The notes under the pieces were generated by a model. That model saw nothing but the letters and a program-made list of their open reading frames with translations, was not told the origin of the DNA and searched no databases. A program made the translations under genes and the position numbers. DNA of 64,000 bases from an uncultured Robinsoniella sp. (GTDB lineage Bacteria; Bacillota; Clostridia; Lachnospirales; Lachnospiraceae): contig UQCR01000023.1 of the NCBI GenBank assembly GCA_900539655.1, forward strand, positions 3,428-67,427, in the 5' to 3' direction. Positions 34,282 through 42,410 of this stretch are shown here, piece after piece; positions within the stretch are counted from its first letter, which is position 1; each line of letters begins with the position of its first letter.

Positions 34282-34310
34282 AGTATATGAAATAAAATGT
34301 GCAAATATGA
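34282..34310 (-). promoter_or_regulatory. Sigma-E-like sporulation promoter for the M14 peptidase
   Basis: On the minus strand TCATATT (34304-34310), 14 bases, CATATACT (34282-34289). This closely matches the B. subtilis sigma-E pattern (kmATATT, 13-15, CATAC-ANT). An overlapping sigma-A reading (TTGCAC, 17, TATAAG) is also possible. Confidence 0.45.
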
Positions 34311-34316
34311 CAAAAC

Positions 34317-34348
34317 TCCAGATCAGCAAACATCATTGCCAATCTGGA
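34317..34348 (-). terminator. Terminator after proA
   Basis: TCCAGAT (34317-34323) and ATCTGGA (34342-34348) with additional inner pairs. In the minus direction GTTTTGTC follows. It closes the proline operon. Confidence 0.65.
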
Positions 34349-34357
34349 ATTCCTATG

Positions 34358-35605
34358 TTATTTACGAATCTGTCCGTTTCCGTAAATGATATATTTTGTT
34401 GTAGTGAGAGCCAGGAGACCCATTGGACCTCTGGCATGAAGTTTCTGTGTACTGATCCCGATTTCAGCACCAAAACCGAATTCAAATCCGTCGGTAAACC
34501 GGGTAGAGGCATTTACATAGACGGCAGCCGCATCTATTTCTTCCAGGAACTTTTGGGAATGGCCATAATCATTGGTGATAATCGCCTCCGAATGCCCTGT
34601 ATTATACCGGTTGATATGGGAAATGGCTTCCCCAATGGAATCAACCGTTTTGATAGACAAAATGTAATCCAGGTATTCGCAGCCCCAATCTTCTTCGGAA
34701 GCCGGGAGTACACCTGTGGCAGCATCCATAGCAGGTTTATCACCCCGGAGCTCTACATTTTTTTCGTCCAGACGTTTTTTCAGTGCCGGGAGCAGGGAAT
34801 CTATTACATTCTTATGTACAACAATGGATTCACATGCATTGCATACGCCGATTCTCTGAGTTTTTGCATTGAAAATGATATCAATTGCCATCTCAAGATC
34901 TGCTGTTTCATCCACATAGATGTGGCAGTTGCCGGTTCCGGTTTCAATGACGGGAATTGTGCTGTTGTTAACCACCGCTTTGATTAAACCGGCGCCTCCT
35001 CTTGGGATTAATACATCTACATACTGGTTTAATTTCATAAATGCAGTGGTTGTTTCCCGGTTGCTGTCTTCTATAAGCTGAATAGCGTCTTCTGTAATAT
35101 TCAGATCCGACAATGCCTTTCGGATCACTGCTACGATAGCTTTATTAGAATGAATGGCATCACTTCCGCCTTTTAAGATAACAGCATTTCCGGTTTTGAA
35201 ACAAAGTCCGAAAGCATCTGCCGTAACATTAGGGCGGGATTCATAAATGATACCAACTACACCCAGGGGAACTCTTTTTTGACCGATTATTAATCCATTG
35301 GGGCGTTTTTTCATAGAAAGAACTTCTCCTATGGGATCTTCCAGGGCAACCAGTTGTGTCAGGCCTTCTGCCATTCCTTCTATACGTGCCCGGGTCAGAA
35401 GAAGACGGTCAACCAGCCCTTCTTTCATCTGGTTTGCACGGGCCGCTTCAATATCTTTTTCATTTTCTCTTAATATGGTGTCGCTTTCCTTTAAAAGGGC
35501 ATCTGCCACTGCTTCCAGTGCCGCATTCTTCCTCAGGGTTTCTAACGTCTGCAGTGATGGTTTTGCTTGCTGGGCGTTCTGCCCGATTTCCTGTAATGTT
35601 GGCAT
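34358..35605 (-). CDS. proA: Glutamate-5-semialdehyde dehydrogenase (gamma-glutamyl phosphate reductase)
   Basis: Second step of proline biosynthesis: NADPH reduction of gamma-glutamyl phosphate. 415 residues. The catalytic cysteine lies in RIGVCNACESI; VPLGVVGIIYESRPNV and LIPRGGAGLI are family segments. The ATG at 35605 follows GAGGAGGATTAAG. In the same operon as proB, with a small DUF896 gene and the folate enzyme gene between them. Confidence 0.96.
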   Translation of the reverse strand: MPTLQEIGQNAQQAKPSLQTLETLRKNAALEAVADALLKESDTILRENEKDIEAARANQMKEGLVDRLLLTRARIEGMAEGLTQLVALEDPIGEVLSMKKRPNGLIIGQKRVPLGVVGIIYESRPNVTADAFGLCFKTGNAVILKGGSDAIHSNKAIVAVIRKALSDLNITEDAIQLIEDSNRETTTAFMKLNQYVDVLIPRGGAGLIKAVVNNSTIPVIETGTGNCHIYVDETADLEMAIDIIFNAKTQRIGVCNACESIVVHKNVIDSLLPALKKRLDEKNVELRGDKPAMDAATGVLPASEEDWGCEYLDYILSIKTVDSIGEAISHINRYNTGHSEAIITNDYGHSQKFLEEIDAAAVYVNASTRFTDGFEFGFGAEIGISTQKLHARGPMGLLALTTTKYIIYGNGQIRK

Positions 35606-35646
35606 CTTAATCCTCCTCACAATCATTTTTGAGTATCAATTTCCAT

Positions 35647-36198
35647 TTACTGTGCAAAATAACTTGCAGCAGGTGTAATCAGCATCTGAGGGAGAATATC
35701 GTGTGCATCAGACGGGACGGCATCTACTACCTGAAAATCAAAAGCAACTGCAATTGTCCTGTGTTTCGTATGTAAACTCAGATATCGGTCATAAAATCCC
35801 TTTCCATAACCGCATCTGTGGCACTTGGAGTCGAAAGCTACACCGGGAACGATTACCAGGGCATTTTCTTCAAAAGCCTGTTCGGTGGTTATCGGCTCTG
35901 GAATATGAAAATAACCGGGAGCTACATCCTCATAAGAATGGATGTAATAATAATCTATATCCGCTCCATTTACTTTTGGTGCAGCCACACGTTTCTTCTG
36001 CTTCCATGCCTCTTCGATGAGTTCCCTGGTGGAAACCTCTCCATTGTAATCCATATAGACATAGATGCAGGGAGCTTTTTGAAAGTCTTCCGACTGGATG
36101 ATTTTCTGGCATATTTCATGGCTGCCTGTATGGATTATTTCAGGTGTTAGTTGTGCACGTTTTTGAAATATCTCTTTTCTAATTTCCTTTTTTTCCAT
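35647..36198 (-). CDS. 5-formyltetrahydrofolate cyclo-ligase
   Basis: ATP-dependent conversion of 5-formyl-THF to 5,10-methenyl-THF, returning the folate to one-carbon metabolism. 183 residues with an N-terminal KKEIRKEIFQKR nucleotide-binding helix and the C-terminal signature VPGVAFDSKCHRCGYGKGFYDRYL. The ATG at 36198 follows AGGTGAGAAAT and lies inside the end of the DUF896 gene (20-base overlap). Confidence 0.93.
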   Translation of the reverse strand: MEKKEIRKEIFQKRAQLTPEIIHTGSHEICQKIIQSEDFQKAPCIYVYMDYNGEVSTRELIEEAWKQKKRVAAPKVNGADIDYYYIHSYEDVAPGYFHIPEPITTEQAFEENALVIVPGVAFDSKCHRCGYGKGFYDRYLSLHTKHRTIAVAFDFQVVDAVPSDAHDILPQMLITPAASYFAQ

Positions 36199-36397
36199 AT
36201 TTCTCACCTAAATTAACGATGGTGCCGTCTTCTTCCTGCATATCAATATTATTTAACTGGCTTCTGAGATTGCTGCGGATGGATTCCACATATTCTCTTC
36301 GCAGATCCGCCTGTTCTTTTTTCTCCGGTTCGGTAAGTCCCTCTGCTTTTGATTTTCTTGCCAGTGCATTAATTCGATCTAACTTTTCCTGATTCAT
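36179..36397 (-). CDS. DUF896 (YnzC-like) small protein
   Basis: 72 residues with the family pattern RINALARKSKAEGLTEPEKKEQ and LRREYVESIRSNLRSQL, forming two helices. B. subtilis relatives include YnzC and the SOS-region protein YneB-neighbour family; function is unsettled. It overlaps the cyclo-ligase start. Confidence 0.9.
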   Translation of the reverse strand: MNQEKLDRINALARKSKAEGLTEPEKKEQADLRREYVESIRSNLRSQLNNIDMQEEDGTIVNLGEKYGKKGN

Positions 36398-36453
36398 AGA
36401 TTAACTCCTTTTATATAATATTACTGCATTTCTCTGTGTTCTGCTATAAATAT

Positions 36454-37296
36454 TTAGATTTTTTCCAGGTAATCAATTAAGTAGAAATCCGCATCTGACT
36501 TTGCCAGAAACAGGGTTCCATGATTACGGCCCTGGACTATTTTATGTAGAACATGGAAATCTTCACCATTGGCAATCACCATATCGGTTCCGGCAGAGGT
36601 GGCAATTTTAGCTGCGACCAGTTTGGTTGCCATTCCACCGGTTCCCACATTGCTGCTGCTGCTGTCTTTTCCCATATTCATTAGATGCTCATCCAGTGTA
36701 TCTACAATATCGATAAACTTTGCATTGGGATTCTGATTAGGGTCATCGGTAAAAAGCCCGTCAATATCAGAAAGCAGAATCAGCAGATCAGCGCCCACCA
36801 AAGCGGCTACGATTGCTGAAAGGGTATCATTATCACCAAAGCGCATTTCATAGGTAGATACCGTGTCATTTTCATTAACGATGGGGATTGCACCAAGCTT
36901 TAGTAATTCCTGAAAGGTGTTCAGTGCATTTTTACGGCTTAAGTTATCTACCATTGTATTTTTTGTCATTAGAATCTGTGCAGCCATCTGGCCGTATTCT
37001 GAGAACAGTTTCTGGTAAATCATCATCAGCTTTGCCTGGCCTATTGCGGCACACGCCTGCTTTCTGGCGATTTCATCAGGCTTGGACTCCATTCCTACCG
37101 CTTTTGTTCCAACGGCAATCGCACCGGAAGATACTAAGATCACATCTTTCCCCATATTGCGCAGATCACTTAATTCACGTACCAGAATTTCAAGTTTCGT
37201 CAGGTTCAGCGCACCTGTTTCCTCGTGTGTCAGAGAGGATGAGCCTATTTTTACAACAATTCTTTTTTTATCTATTAGTTTTTCACGAATGTTCAC
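36454..37296 (-). CDS. proB: Glutamate 5-kinase, short form without PUA domain
   Basis: First step of proline synthesis: phosphorylates the gamma-carboxyl of glutamate. 280 residues, amino acid kinase fold only; the C-terminal PUA domain of E. coli ProB is absent, as in many Firmicutes. Motifs are VVKIGSSSL near the start, VSSGAIAVG, NENDTVS and GTGGMATKLVAAKIA. The start is a GTG at 37296 six bases after AGGAGG. Confidence 0.95.
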   Translation of the reverse strand: MNIREKLIDKKRIVVKIGSSSLTHEETGALNLTKLEILVRELSDLRNMGKDVILVSSGAIAVGTKAVGMESKPDEIARKQACAAIGQAKLMMIYQKLFSEYGQMAAQILMTKNTMVDNLSRKNALNTFQELLKLGAIPIVNENDTVSTYEMRFGDNDTLSAIVAALVGADLLILLSDIDGLFTDDPNQNPNAKFIDIVDTLDEHLMNMGKDSSSSNVGTGGMATKLVAAKIATSAGTDMVIANGEDFHVLHKIVQGRNHGTLFLAKSDADFYLIDYLEKI

Positions 37297-37324
37297 GTTG
37301 TGCCTCCTTCACTATTTCCAAACT

Positions 37325-37353
37325 ATCTTACACCATTTTTTAAGAATCGTCCA
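37325..37353 (-). promoter_or_regulatory. Promoter for the proline operon
   Basis: Minus-strand TGGACG (37348-37353), 17 bases, TAAGAT (37325-37330), placing initiation about 25 bases before the proB GTG. Confidence 0.55.
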
Positions 37354-37391
37354 GTAGTAGTTCAGGATTTAATTACCAGTGCTTTTTCAGG

Positions 37392-37419
37392 CAGGTTCCA
37401 AGTCTTTAACAGGTTCCAA
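37392..37419. repeat. Two 10-base direct repeats 18 bases apart
   Basis: CAGGTTCCAA occurs at 37392-37401 and 37410-37419, between the BofC-like stop and the proB promoter. It could be a protein-binding site, or chance. Confidence 0.4.
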
Positions 37420-37424
37420 TGCCC

Positions 37425-37796
37425 TTAAGTTGAATAATTTTCTAAAAAATTATACAAATCACTGAAATCCTCCAGATACTTTCCCTCTTTTATCTCTTCT
37501 TGCACACTTTCCGGGAGGCGGTCCATATGGATGTTGGTATACTCATAGAGGATATCTTCCTTTGTACGGTATACGGTTATCTTCCCGTTCTCTTCTTTCA
37601 GATAGAATTTTCCCTTCTCAGAGGCATCTGCTGCGGATACTTTTTTATCTTTGCTAAAAGCTACATCTTTCGCCTGCATGTTTAATATGTCATCCCCGGA
37701 CAGTTCGTAGCTATGTGTCCAGCGGTAACTGGCATAGTAGGCGAAACATAATACGCAGACGCTAAATAAAACGCCGACACTATATTTCCATTTCAT
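37425..37796 (-). CDS. BofC-like membrane-anchored protein
   Basis: 123 residues: one N-terminal membrane helix (5-23) followed by an exported domain. The last 60 residues (FYLKEENGKITVYR, MDRLPESVQEEIKEGKYLED, FLENYST) resemble the BofC C-terminal domain. In B. subtilis BofC is a forespore-expressed, intermembrane-space inhibitor acting on SpoIVB in sigma-K checkpoint control. Whether this shorter protein does that is inference. AAAGGAG precedes the ATG, and a sigma-G-like promoter lies upstream. Confidence 0.65.
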   Translation of the reverse strand: MKWKYSVGVLFSVCVLCFAYYASYRWTHSYELSGDDILNMQAKDVAFSKDKKVSAADASEKGKFYLKEENGKITVYRTKEDILYEYTNIHMDRLPESVQEEIKEGKYLEDFSDLYNFLENYST

Positions 37797-37815
37797 AAGA
37801 TCACTCCTTTGGAAA

Positions 37816-37845
37816 TAGTATCGGCATTCTAAGATTACTTATTCA
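37816..37845 (-). promoter_or_regulatory. Sigma-G-like forespore promoter for the BofC-like gene
   Basis: Minus strand TGAATA (37840-37845), 17 bases, GATACTA (37816-37822). The B. subtilis forespore consensus is about TGMATA, 17-18, CATAMTA, so only the first -10 base differs. The -10 ends 20 bases before the ATG. Confidence 0.5.
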
Positions 37846-37864
37846 CGAAAATTGTCACTTTTCA

Positions 37865-37943
37865 GTCAAAAATCCGCTTTACGCGAAATTTTGAGCCTGC
37901 CATCAGTCGCTTGATGGATTCCTATGCGCATTCGTATGGCTCA
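37865..37943. other. Structured intergenic element after pyridoxamine kinase
   Basis: Nested inverted repeats: TGAGCC (37892-37897) with GGCTCA (37938-37943), enclosing CCATCA (37900-37905) with TGATGG (37912-37917). Next to it AAAATCCGC pairs with GCGAAATTTT. It may act as a terminator for the kinase gene or be a dispersed repeat. Confidence 0.5.
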
Positions 37944-37947
37944 TTGC

Positions 37948-38769
37948 TCACGGAAATAAATATTTTAGGTTTGGTTCTAAGAGAACCCCTTCTTTTACCG
38001 GATATCCGATTTGGTCGCCTGATTTGATGCATTTGCAGACAAACTGATGCGCTTCTTCTGCAGCGGAAGCCAGCTTTGAGCCTTTCATCAGTTTTCCCAG
38101 CAATACGCTGGCAAACAGATCACCGGTACCGGGATAGGATCTTCCGGTACTGGATCTGGATAAAATCTGTACTGTTTTGCCTTCACAAAGTACGATGGAT
38201 TGGGGATAGCCTGGTAAAGGAACACTGGTAATGACAGAACGGCGGCATCCTTTTTCCATTAATTTCTCTGCGATCCGCTTAATCTGTTTCTCATCGCTGA
38301 ATTCCAGACAGAGTTCTCCGGTAATCAGACAGCTTTCTGTATAATTTGGTGTTGCCAGCGTGCTGAAGGGAAGCAATTCCCACATTGCCTGATTATAGGA
38401 ATCGTCAAAATTCATATAGTAGCTTCCATGATCACCCATAATCGGATCAAACAGGACATCTGCTTCCTGAAAGTTTTTTAAAAACTGTAAAACCTCCCGG
38501 ACTACCTGGATATTACCAAGATATCCTATGAAAATATAATCAAATGTTATTTGATTGTTTTTGAAATGTTCTGCTGACTCCGCGACAAAGGATGGAAGGG
38601 GCATCATCACCGGTTTGCCGAAACCTCCTGTATGTGTAGACAGTATCATCGTCGGTACCGGACAAGCTTCTATTCCCATAACGGATAATACAGGAAGTAT
38701 ATTTGTCATAGCAGCTTTTCCCACGCTGCACAAGTCATGGATTACAGCAACTCTTTTGATCGGTTTCAT
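37948..38769 (-). CDS. Pyridoxamine/pyridoxal kinase
   Basis: 273-residue ribokinase-fold enzyme that phosphorylates B6 vitamers in PLP salvage. Family signs are VAVIHDLCSVGKAAM at the start, the THTGGFG loop, DPIMGDHGSYY and the anion hole/catalytic GTGDLF near residue 210. It follows a flippase gene after a repeat-rich 120-base gap; AAAGGCAACAA precedes the ATG. Confidence 0.93.
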   Translation of the reverse strand: MKPIKRVAVIHDLCSVGKAAMTNILPVLSVMGIEACPVPTMILSTHTGGFGKPVMMPLPSFVAESAEHFKNNQITFDYIFIGYLGNIQVVREVLQFLKNFQEADVLFDPIMGDHGSYYMNFDDSYNQAMWELLPFSTLATPNYTESCLITGELCLEFSDEKQIKRIAEKLMEKGCRRSVITSVPLPGYPQSIVLCEGKTVQILSRSSTGRSYPGTGDLFASVLLGKLMKGSKLASAAEEAHQFVCKCIKSGDQIGYPVKEGVLLEPNLKYLFP

Positions 38770-38770
38770 T

Positions 38771-38880
38771 TGTTGCCTTTCTATTGTTGCATCACTATTA
38801 TTGCTCTTTATTGCTGCATTTTTATTGTTGCATTTAATTGCTGCGATTTTATTACCGCAATTCTATTGTTGTCTCTTCTT
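38771..38880. repeat. Degenerate short tandem repeat, unit around TATTGTTGCAT
   Basis: About seven imperfect copies of a 13-16 base unit with core ATTGTTGC or ATTGCTGC (GCAACAAT on the minus strand). It lies between the flippase stop and the kinase start, and the last unit runs into the kinase ribosome site. Confidence 0.7.
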
Positions 38881-38893
38881 TAATGGAGCAGTC

Positions 38894-40543
38894 CTATAAA
38901 ATACGGCATTTTTTTAATATTGCAACCATCAGGCGCCCCTTTGGCAGTTCCAGAATTTCCCGTTCCCGGATTCCCTTAAGCTTAATCAGACATACACAAT
39001 ATACGATCACGCCGATTAAAATTGCAATCACCGTAGAAACGGTATTACCCACAAGTTTATTTAACAGCCATTGTACCCCAAATACCACAACTCCCATTAC
39101 CGCAGATGATAAAAGTGGAATTAAAAATGTCTTTTTCAGTTCCTGCCGGTAATGCAGATGTTTCCGGATGGATAGGGCATTTAGTATACAGATAACAAAG
39201 GCAAAGAAAATATTCGCATAGACAACACTGTATATATTCAGGGATGCTTTTGTTAATAACAGCATCAAAACAAATATATGTAAAACCAGAGCAATTGCCG
39301 CATGAATTAAAGGAGCTCTCAACTGGTTGAGGCCCTGCAGAATTCCTGTCGTCAGTGTTGACAGCGCAAATAGAACGATCATCAATGCACCTGCCTGCAT
39401 TATGCCCGATGTAAGGGCGCGTCCGTCATTAAAAAGAAGCTTCATGATGGGGGTAGCAAGCGCCGCCATTCCTACCGCACAGGGTATGGTAAGTACCATG
39501 GTATAGCGGATGGTGTTGCGTACCTTAACAGATGCGTCTTTAAAATCATGATCTACCATTGCTTTTGTCAGACTGGGAACCACAGAGGGAGCCAGACAGG
39601 AGGCAAGTGCCAGAGGTACATTCATCAATACCCTGAATTTACCCACATAGACACCCCAGATGGTAGTATACTGTTTTTCTGTATAACCCTGACCGGATAA
39701 AACAGCATTAAAAATACCCTGGTCCAACACGGTTATGATATTGTAGATTACCGTACTTAAAACAACCGGAATAATTGTCCAGAGGATCGCTTTGTAAATA
39801 AGAGCATCAGGTTCCAGCCTTTTGGTAGGATCCTGGCGCATCTGTTTTTTAAAATTTCGCTGATAGGAGCTGAAAATAACCACAAGAAAAATAAGTGCCA
39901 CTGCTACGCTGACAACAGTACCAAGAGTACCGCCGGCAGCACCAAAAGCCGGGGCGATGGAACTATTTCCCCCCAATTCTTTTGCAAGGGTTGCTCCGTA
40001 GTTAAATAACATGCCTGCTGCAGCAACTGACACTACAGCATTTACAATTTGTTCAATGACCTGGGACACTGCCGTAGGCACCATAGAACCATGCCCCTGA
40101 TAGAAACCACGGAATACGCCTGCGATGGCAAATATAAATACTGCCGGAGCCAATACCCGCAGACCATAGGAAGCCATTTCTGTCTTCATGATATCTTTTG
40201 AAATCACACCTGCCAGAAGGAAGGTTAAAACAGAAACGACACCTCCTGCGATGACCGCAAATTTCAGGGAACACTTAAAAACTTTATATGCATTTTTTTT
40301 CTGCCCTAAATGTAACCGTTCTGATACCAGCTTGGATACAGCCAGAGGAAGGCTGAAGGAGGATACCATCAACAGTATGGTGTATATTTCATTGGCTGTT
40401 GAATAATAACTGTTTCCTTCATCCCCCAGTATATTTGTAAGGGGAATGCGGTATATCATGCCTATAATTTTGGCAAGAATAGAAGCTACCGCAAGAATTG
40501 TACCCTGCACTAAAAACGAATTACTCTTCTTCTTCTTTCCCAC
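38894..40543 (-). CDS. SpoVB/MurJ-like polysaccharide-lipid flippase (MOP superfamily)
   Basis: 549 residues with about 14 membrane helices. The Lys-rich start and ASILAKIIGMIYRIPLTNILG resemble SpoVB and YtgP-type exporters of lipid-linked sugars. Such proteins serve wall or cortex peptidoglycan synthesis or surface polysaccharide export. The start is a GTG at 40543 after GAGG. The gene stands behind a GC-rich gap, with no glycosyltransferases nearby. Confidence 0.88.
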   Translation of the reverse strand: MGKKKKSNSFLVQGTILAVASILAKIIGMIYRIPLTNILGDEGNSYYSTANEIYTILLMVSSFSLPLAVSKLVSERLHLGQKKNAYKVFKCSLKFAVIAGGVVSVLTFLLAGVISKDIMKTEMASYGLRVLAPAVFIFAIAGVFRGFYQGHGSMVPTAVSQVIEQIVNAVVSVAAAGMLFNYGATLAKELGGNSSIAPAFGAAGGTLGTVVSVAVALIFLVVIFSSYQRNFKKQMRQDPTKRLEPDALIYKAILWTIIPVVLSTVIYNIITVLDQGIFNAVLSGQGYTEKQYTTIWGVYVGKFRVLMNVPLALASCLAPSVVPSLTKAMVDHDFKDASVKVRNTIRYTMVLTIPCAVGMAALATPIMKLLFNDGRALTSGIMQAGALMIVLFALSTLTTGILQGLNQLRAPLIHAAIALVLHIFVLMLLLTKASLNIYSVVYANIFFAFVICILNALSIRKHLHYRQELKKTFLIPLLSSAVMGVVVFGVQWLLNKLVGNTVSTVIAILIGVIVYCVCLIKLKGIREREILELPKGRLMVAILKKCRIL

Positions 40544-40707
40544 GTCATACCTCGTTCATCTCATGTTTTTTCCCGCGCACAGTAACCGGATAGGCACTCT
40601 GGCACCATCTGGCTGCTGCGGGGATTGCTTATCGTCCGGTGGACGTTCGTCTGGCCGGCAAAAGCGGGTCACAGACCGAATGCCCTGCCGCTGCCGGCAG
40701 GCTTTGA
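40544..40707. other. GC-rich structured intergenic segment
   Basis: No gene, but clearly richer in G and C than its surroundings. It holds several inverted repeats, for example GCCTGCCGG/GCGGCAGGGC near 40680-40705 and CGTCCGGTGGACG near 40635. It may be a terminator for the DUF3048 gene plus a dispersed repeat element. I cannot assign it. Confidence 0.5.
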
Positions 40708-41859
40708 TTACTCAATTACTACATTGCTTTCATAATTTTTCGGTACGATACATACCCAGGTCTTGCCCTGGTTTAATACGATTTCTTTCCCGGATGCGTC
40801 GTAATATTTTGCAGGACCCCATTCGTCATCTTTCTTCCAGGTTCCTTTCTGATAAGTGCCGTTGGAGAATACAATTGCGTTTCCACCTGATTTTGTGTCT
40901 ATGTTCAAATAACCGTTATCATCATAATTTTCTACCTGAGAATATTGGAAAATTACGTTTTTAAATGCCAGCTGCTCATCGGTAAGCTGATCGATCTGTT
41001 CTTTTTTGTACTGGGAACGATAGTAAAGTTTGTCTTCTGTGTTGTAATCAAACCACGGCTTGTTAATCTGGTAAGCCGGTTCCATATGCTTAGCGGAACC
41101 ATCTGAATAGGTGAGCTCTTCTCCGTCTTTTGCAAAGCTGTAATGACCGGTATAGTCATCTGCTAATTCGGTGCTGTAACCCTTGTTTTCAATCGCCTTA
41201 TTAATACCTTCCTCGCTTATATATACATTGTGTGGGGAGGGCCTGTCTGAAGAACGGTAGAAAATATCTTCTCCTGCATATCCTTTCAGCTTGCCTGCTT
41301 GTTCCTGATACTCCAGTCCGCTTATGTTATTTACCCGGTCTGAATTTAATAAATCAAATGCGTAAACAGCCTGTCCGAAGTGGGTATAAATCGCATCAAA
41401 TTCCAGGGCATACCGTACATAATAGTCACGGCAGCTTCTTACGGAACCGATTTTTTCCATATCCTTGTAATCTTCAAAAATACCCATGAGACGGGTTAAT
41501 CCGCCTTCTACCGGTGCTTCGTATACGATGCCTGCACGGGCAATACCTGCCTGGGGGCAGGCGTCTATGATATTATTCAGCATAATCGCAATCGGACGCT
41601 TATATGCAAGATTGACATCGGTTAATGCTCCTGTCAGATAGCTGTGCACCTGCCCCTGGGCATTTGGTGTCTCACGTTTGGAACCCTGATCCTCCGTATT
41701 GTTAACGGTAAAAGAACCGGTCTCCAGTTCAGAATTTGTCTCCAGAGCAGCGGCTGTGTCATTTTGTGCTGTCTGTGCTTCTGTCTCTCCTTTTTTCTGG
41801 CAGGCGGTAAAAGTAACTGCTGTCAAAGTCAATAATGCAAGTACTGTTAATTTTTTCAT
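40708..41859 (-). CDS. DUF3048 (YerB-like) lipoprotein
   Basis: 383 residues. The signal peptide ends in a lipobox (TFTAC), so it should be processed by LspA and anchored outside the membrane. The mature part starts with a Thr/Glu/Asn-rich linker. The DUF3048 core has RPIAIMLNN, ARAGIVYEAPVEGGLTRLMGIF and a C-terminal region with GTYQKGTWKK and QGKTWVCIVP. The family function is unknown. It follows ybeY by 15 bases. Confidence 0.9.
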   Translation of the reverse strand: MKKLTVLALLTLTAVTFTACQKKGETEAQTAQNDTAAALETNSELETGSFTVNNTEDQGSKRETPNAQGQVHSYLTGALTDVNLAYKRPIAIMLNNIIDACPQAGIARAGIVYEAPVEGGLTRLMGIFEDYKDMEKIGSVRSCRDYYVRYALEFDAIYTHFGQAVYAFDLLNSDRVNNISGLEYQEQAGKLKGYAGEDIFYRSSDRPSPHNVYISEEGINKAIENKGYSTELADDYTGHYSFAKDGEELTYSDGSAKHMEPAYQINKPWFDYNTEDKLYYRSQYKKEQIDQLTDEQLAFKNVIFQYSQVENYDDNGYLNIDTKSGGNAIVFSNGTYQKGTWKKDDEWGPAKYYDASGKEIVLNQGKTWVCIVPKNYESNVVIE

Positions 41860-41874
41860 AGTTTTCGTCCTTCT

Positions 41875-42372
41875 TTATCTGTTTATTTTCAGCGCATTTA
41901 ATATTTCTTCCTGCTTGGTTTCCATAACTTTCGCTTCCTCTGGCTCCATATGGTCATATCCCATTAAATGAAGCATACTGTGCGCTATCAAAAAAGCAAA
42001 TTCCCTTTCTACAGAATGTCCATAAGCCTGTGCCTGTTCCAGAACCTTTTCTACGGAAATTACAATGTCGCCCATTAATAATTCTCCGGTTTCCGGATTA
42101 AAGCATTCCGCCCATGCATCTTCCAAATATTCAAAATCTGCAGGCTTATCGTATTCCAGCATAGGAAAAGACAACACATCGGTTGCCCTGTCGATTTCGC
42201 GGTATTCATAATTCATGACTCTGATCTCTTCATTAGAAGTTAGAGTAAGGTTTATTTCAGCTTCATAGGGACACTTCTCGTGGTCCAAAGCTTCTTCCAT
42301 TACTTTTTCAGCCATTGCCCGGTAATCAAAAGAAAAGGGGATTTGGCATTCTTCTTCATACTGTATTGTCAT
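41875..42372 (-). CDS. ybeY: Endoribonuclease YbeY
   Basis: Zinc metalloprotein for rRNA maturation and ribosome quality control. 165 residues with the invariant HSMLHLMGYDH triple-histidine motif near residue 132. VLSFPM and GDIVIS are the flanking family segments. The C-terminal MEAKQEEIL helix is typical. phoH-ybeY is a conserved pair. Confidence 0.96.
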   Translation of the reverse strand: MTIQYEEECQIPFSFDYRAMAEKVMEEALDHEKCPYEAEINLTLTSNEEIRVMNYEYREIDRATDVLSFPMLEYDKPADFEYLEDAWAECFNPETGELLMGDIVISVEKVLEQAQAYGHSVEREFAFLIAHSMLHLMGYDHMEPEEAKVMETKQEEILNALKINR

Positions 42373-42410
42373 GTTGTGGCGTCCTTTCTGGTTCCTATCG
42401 TATTTTGCAT

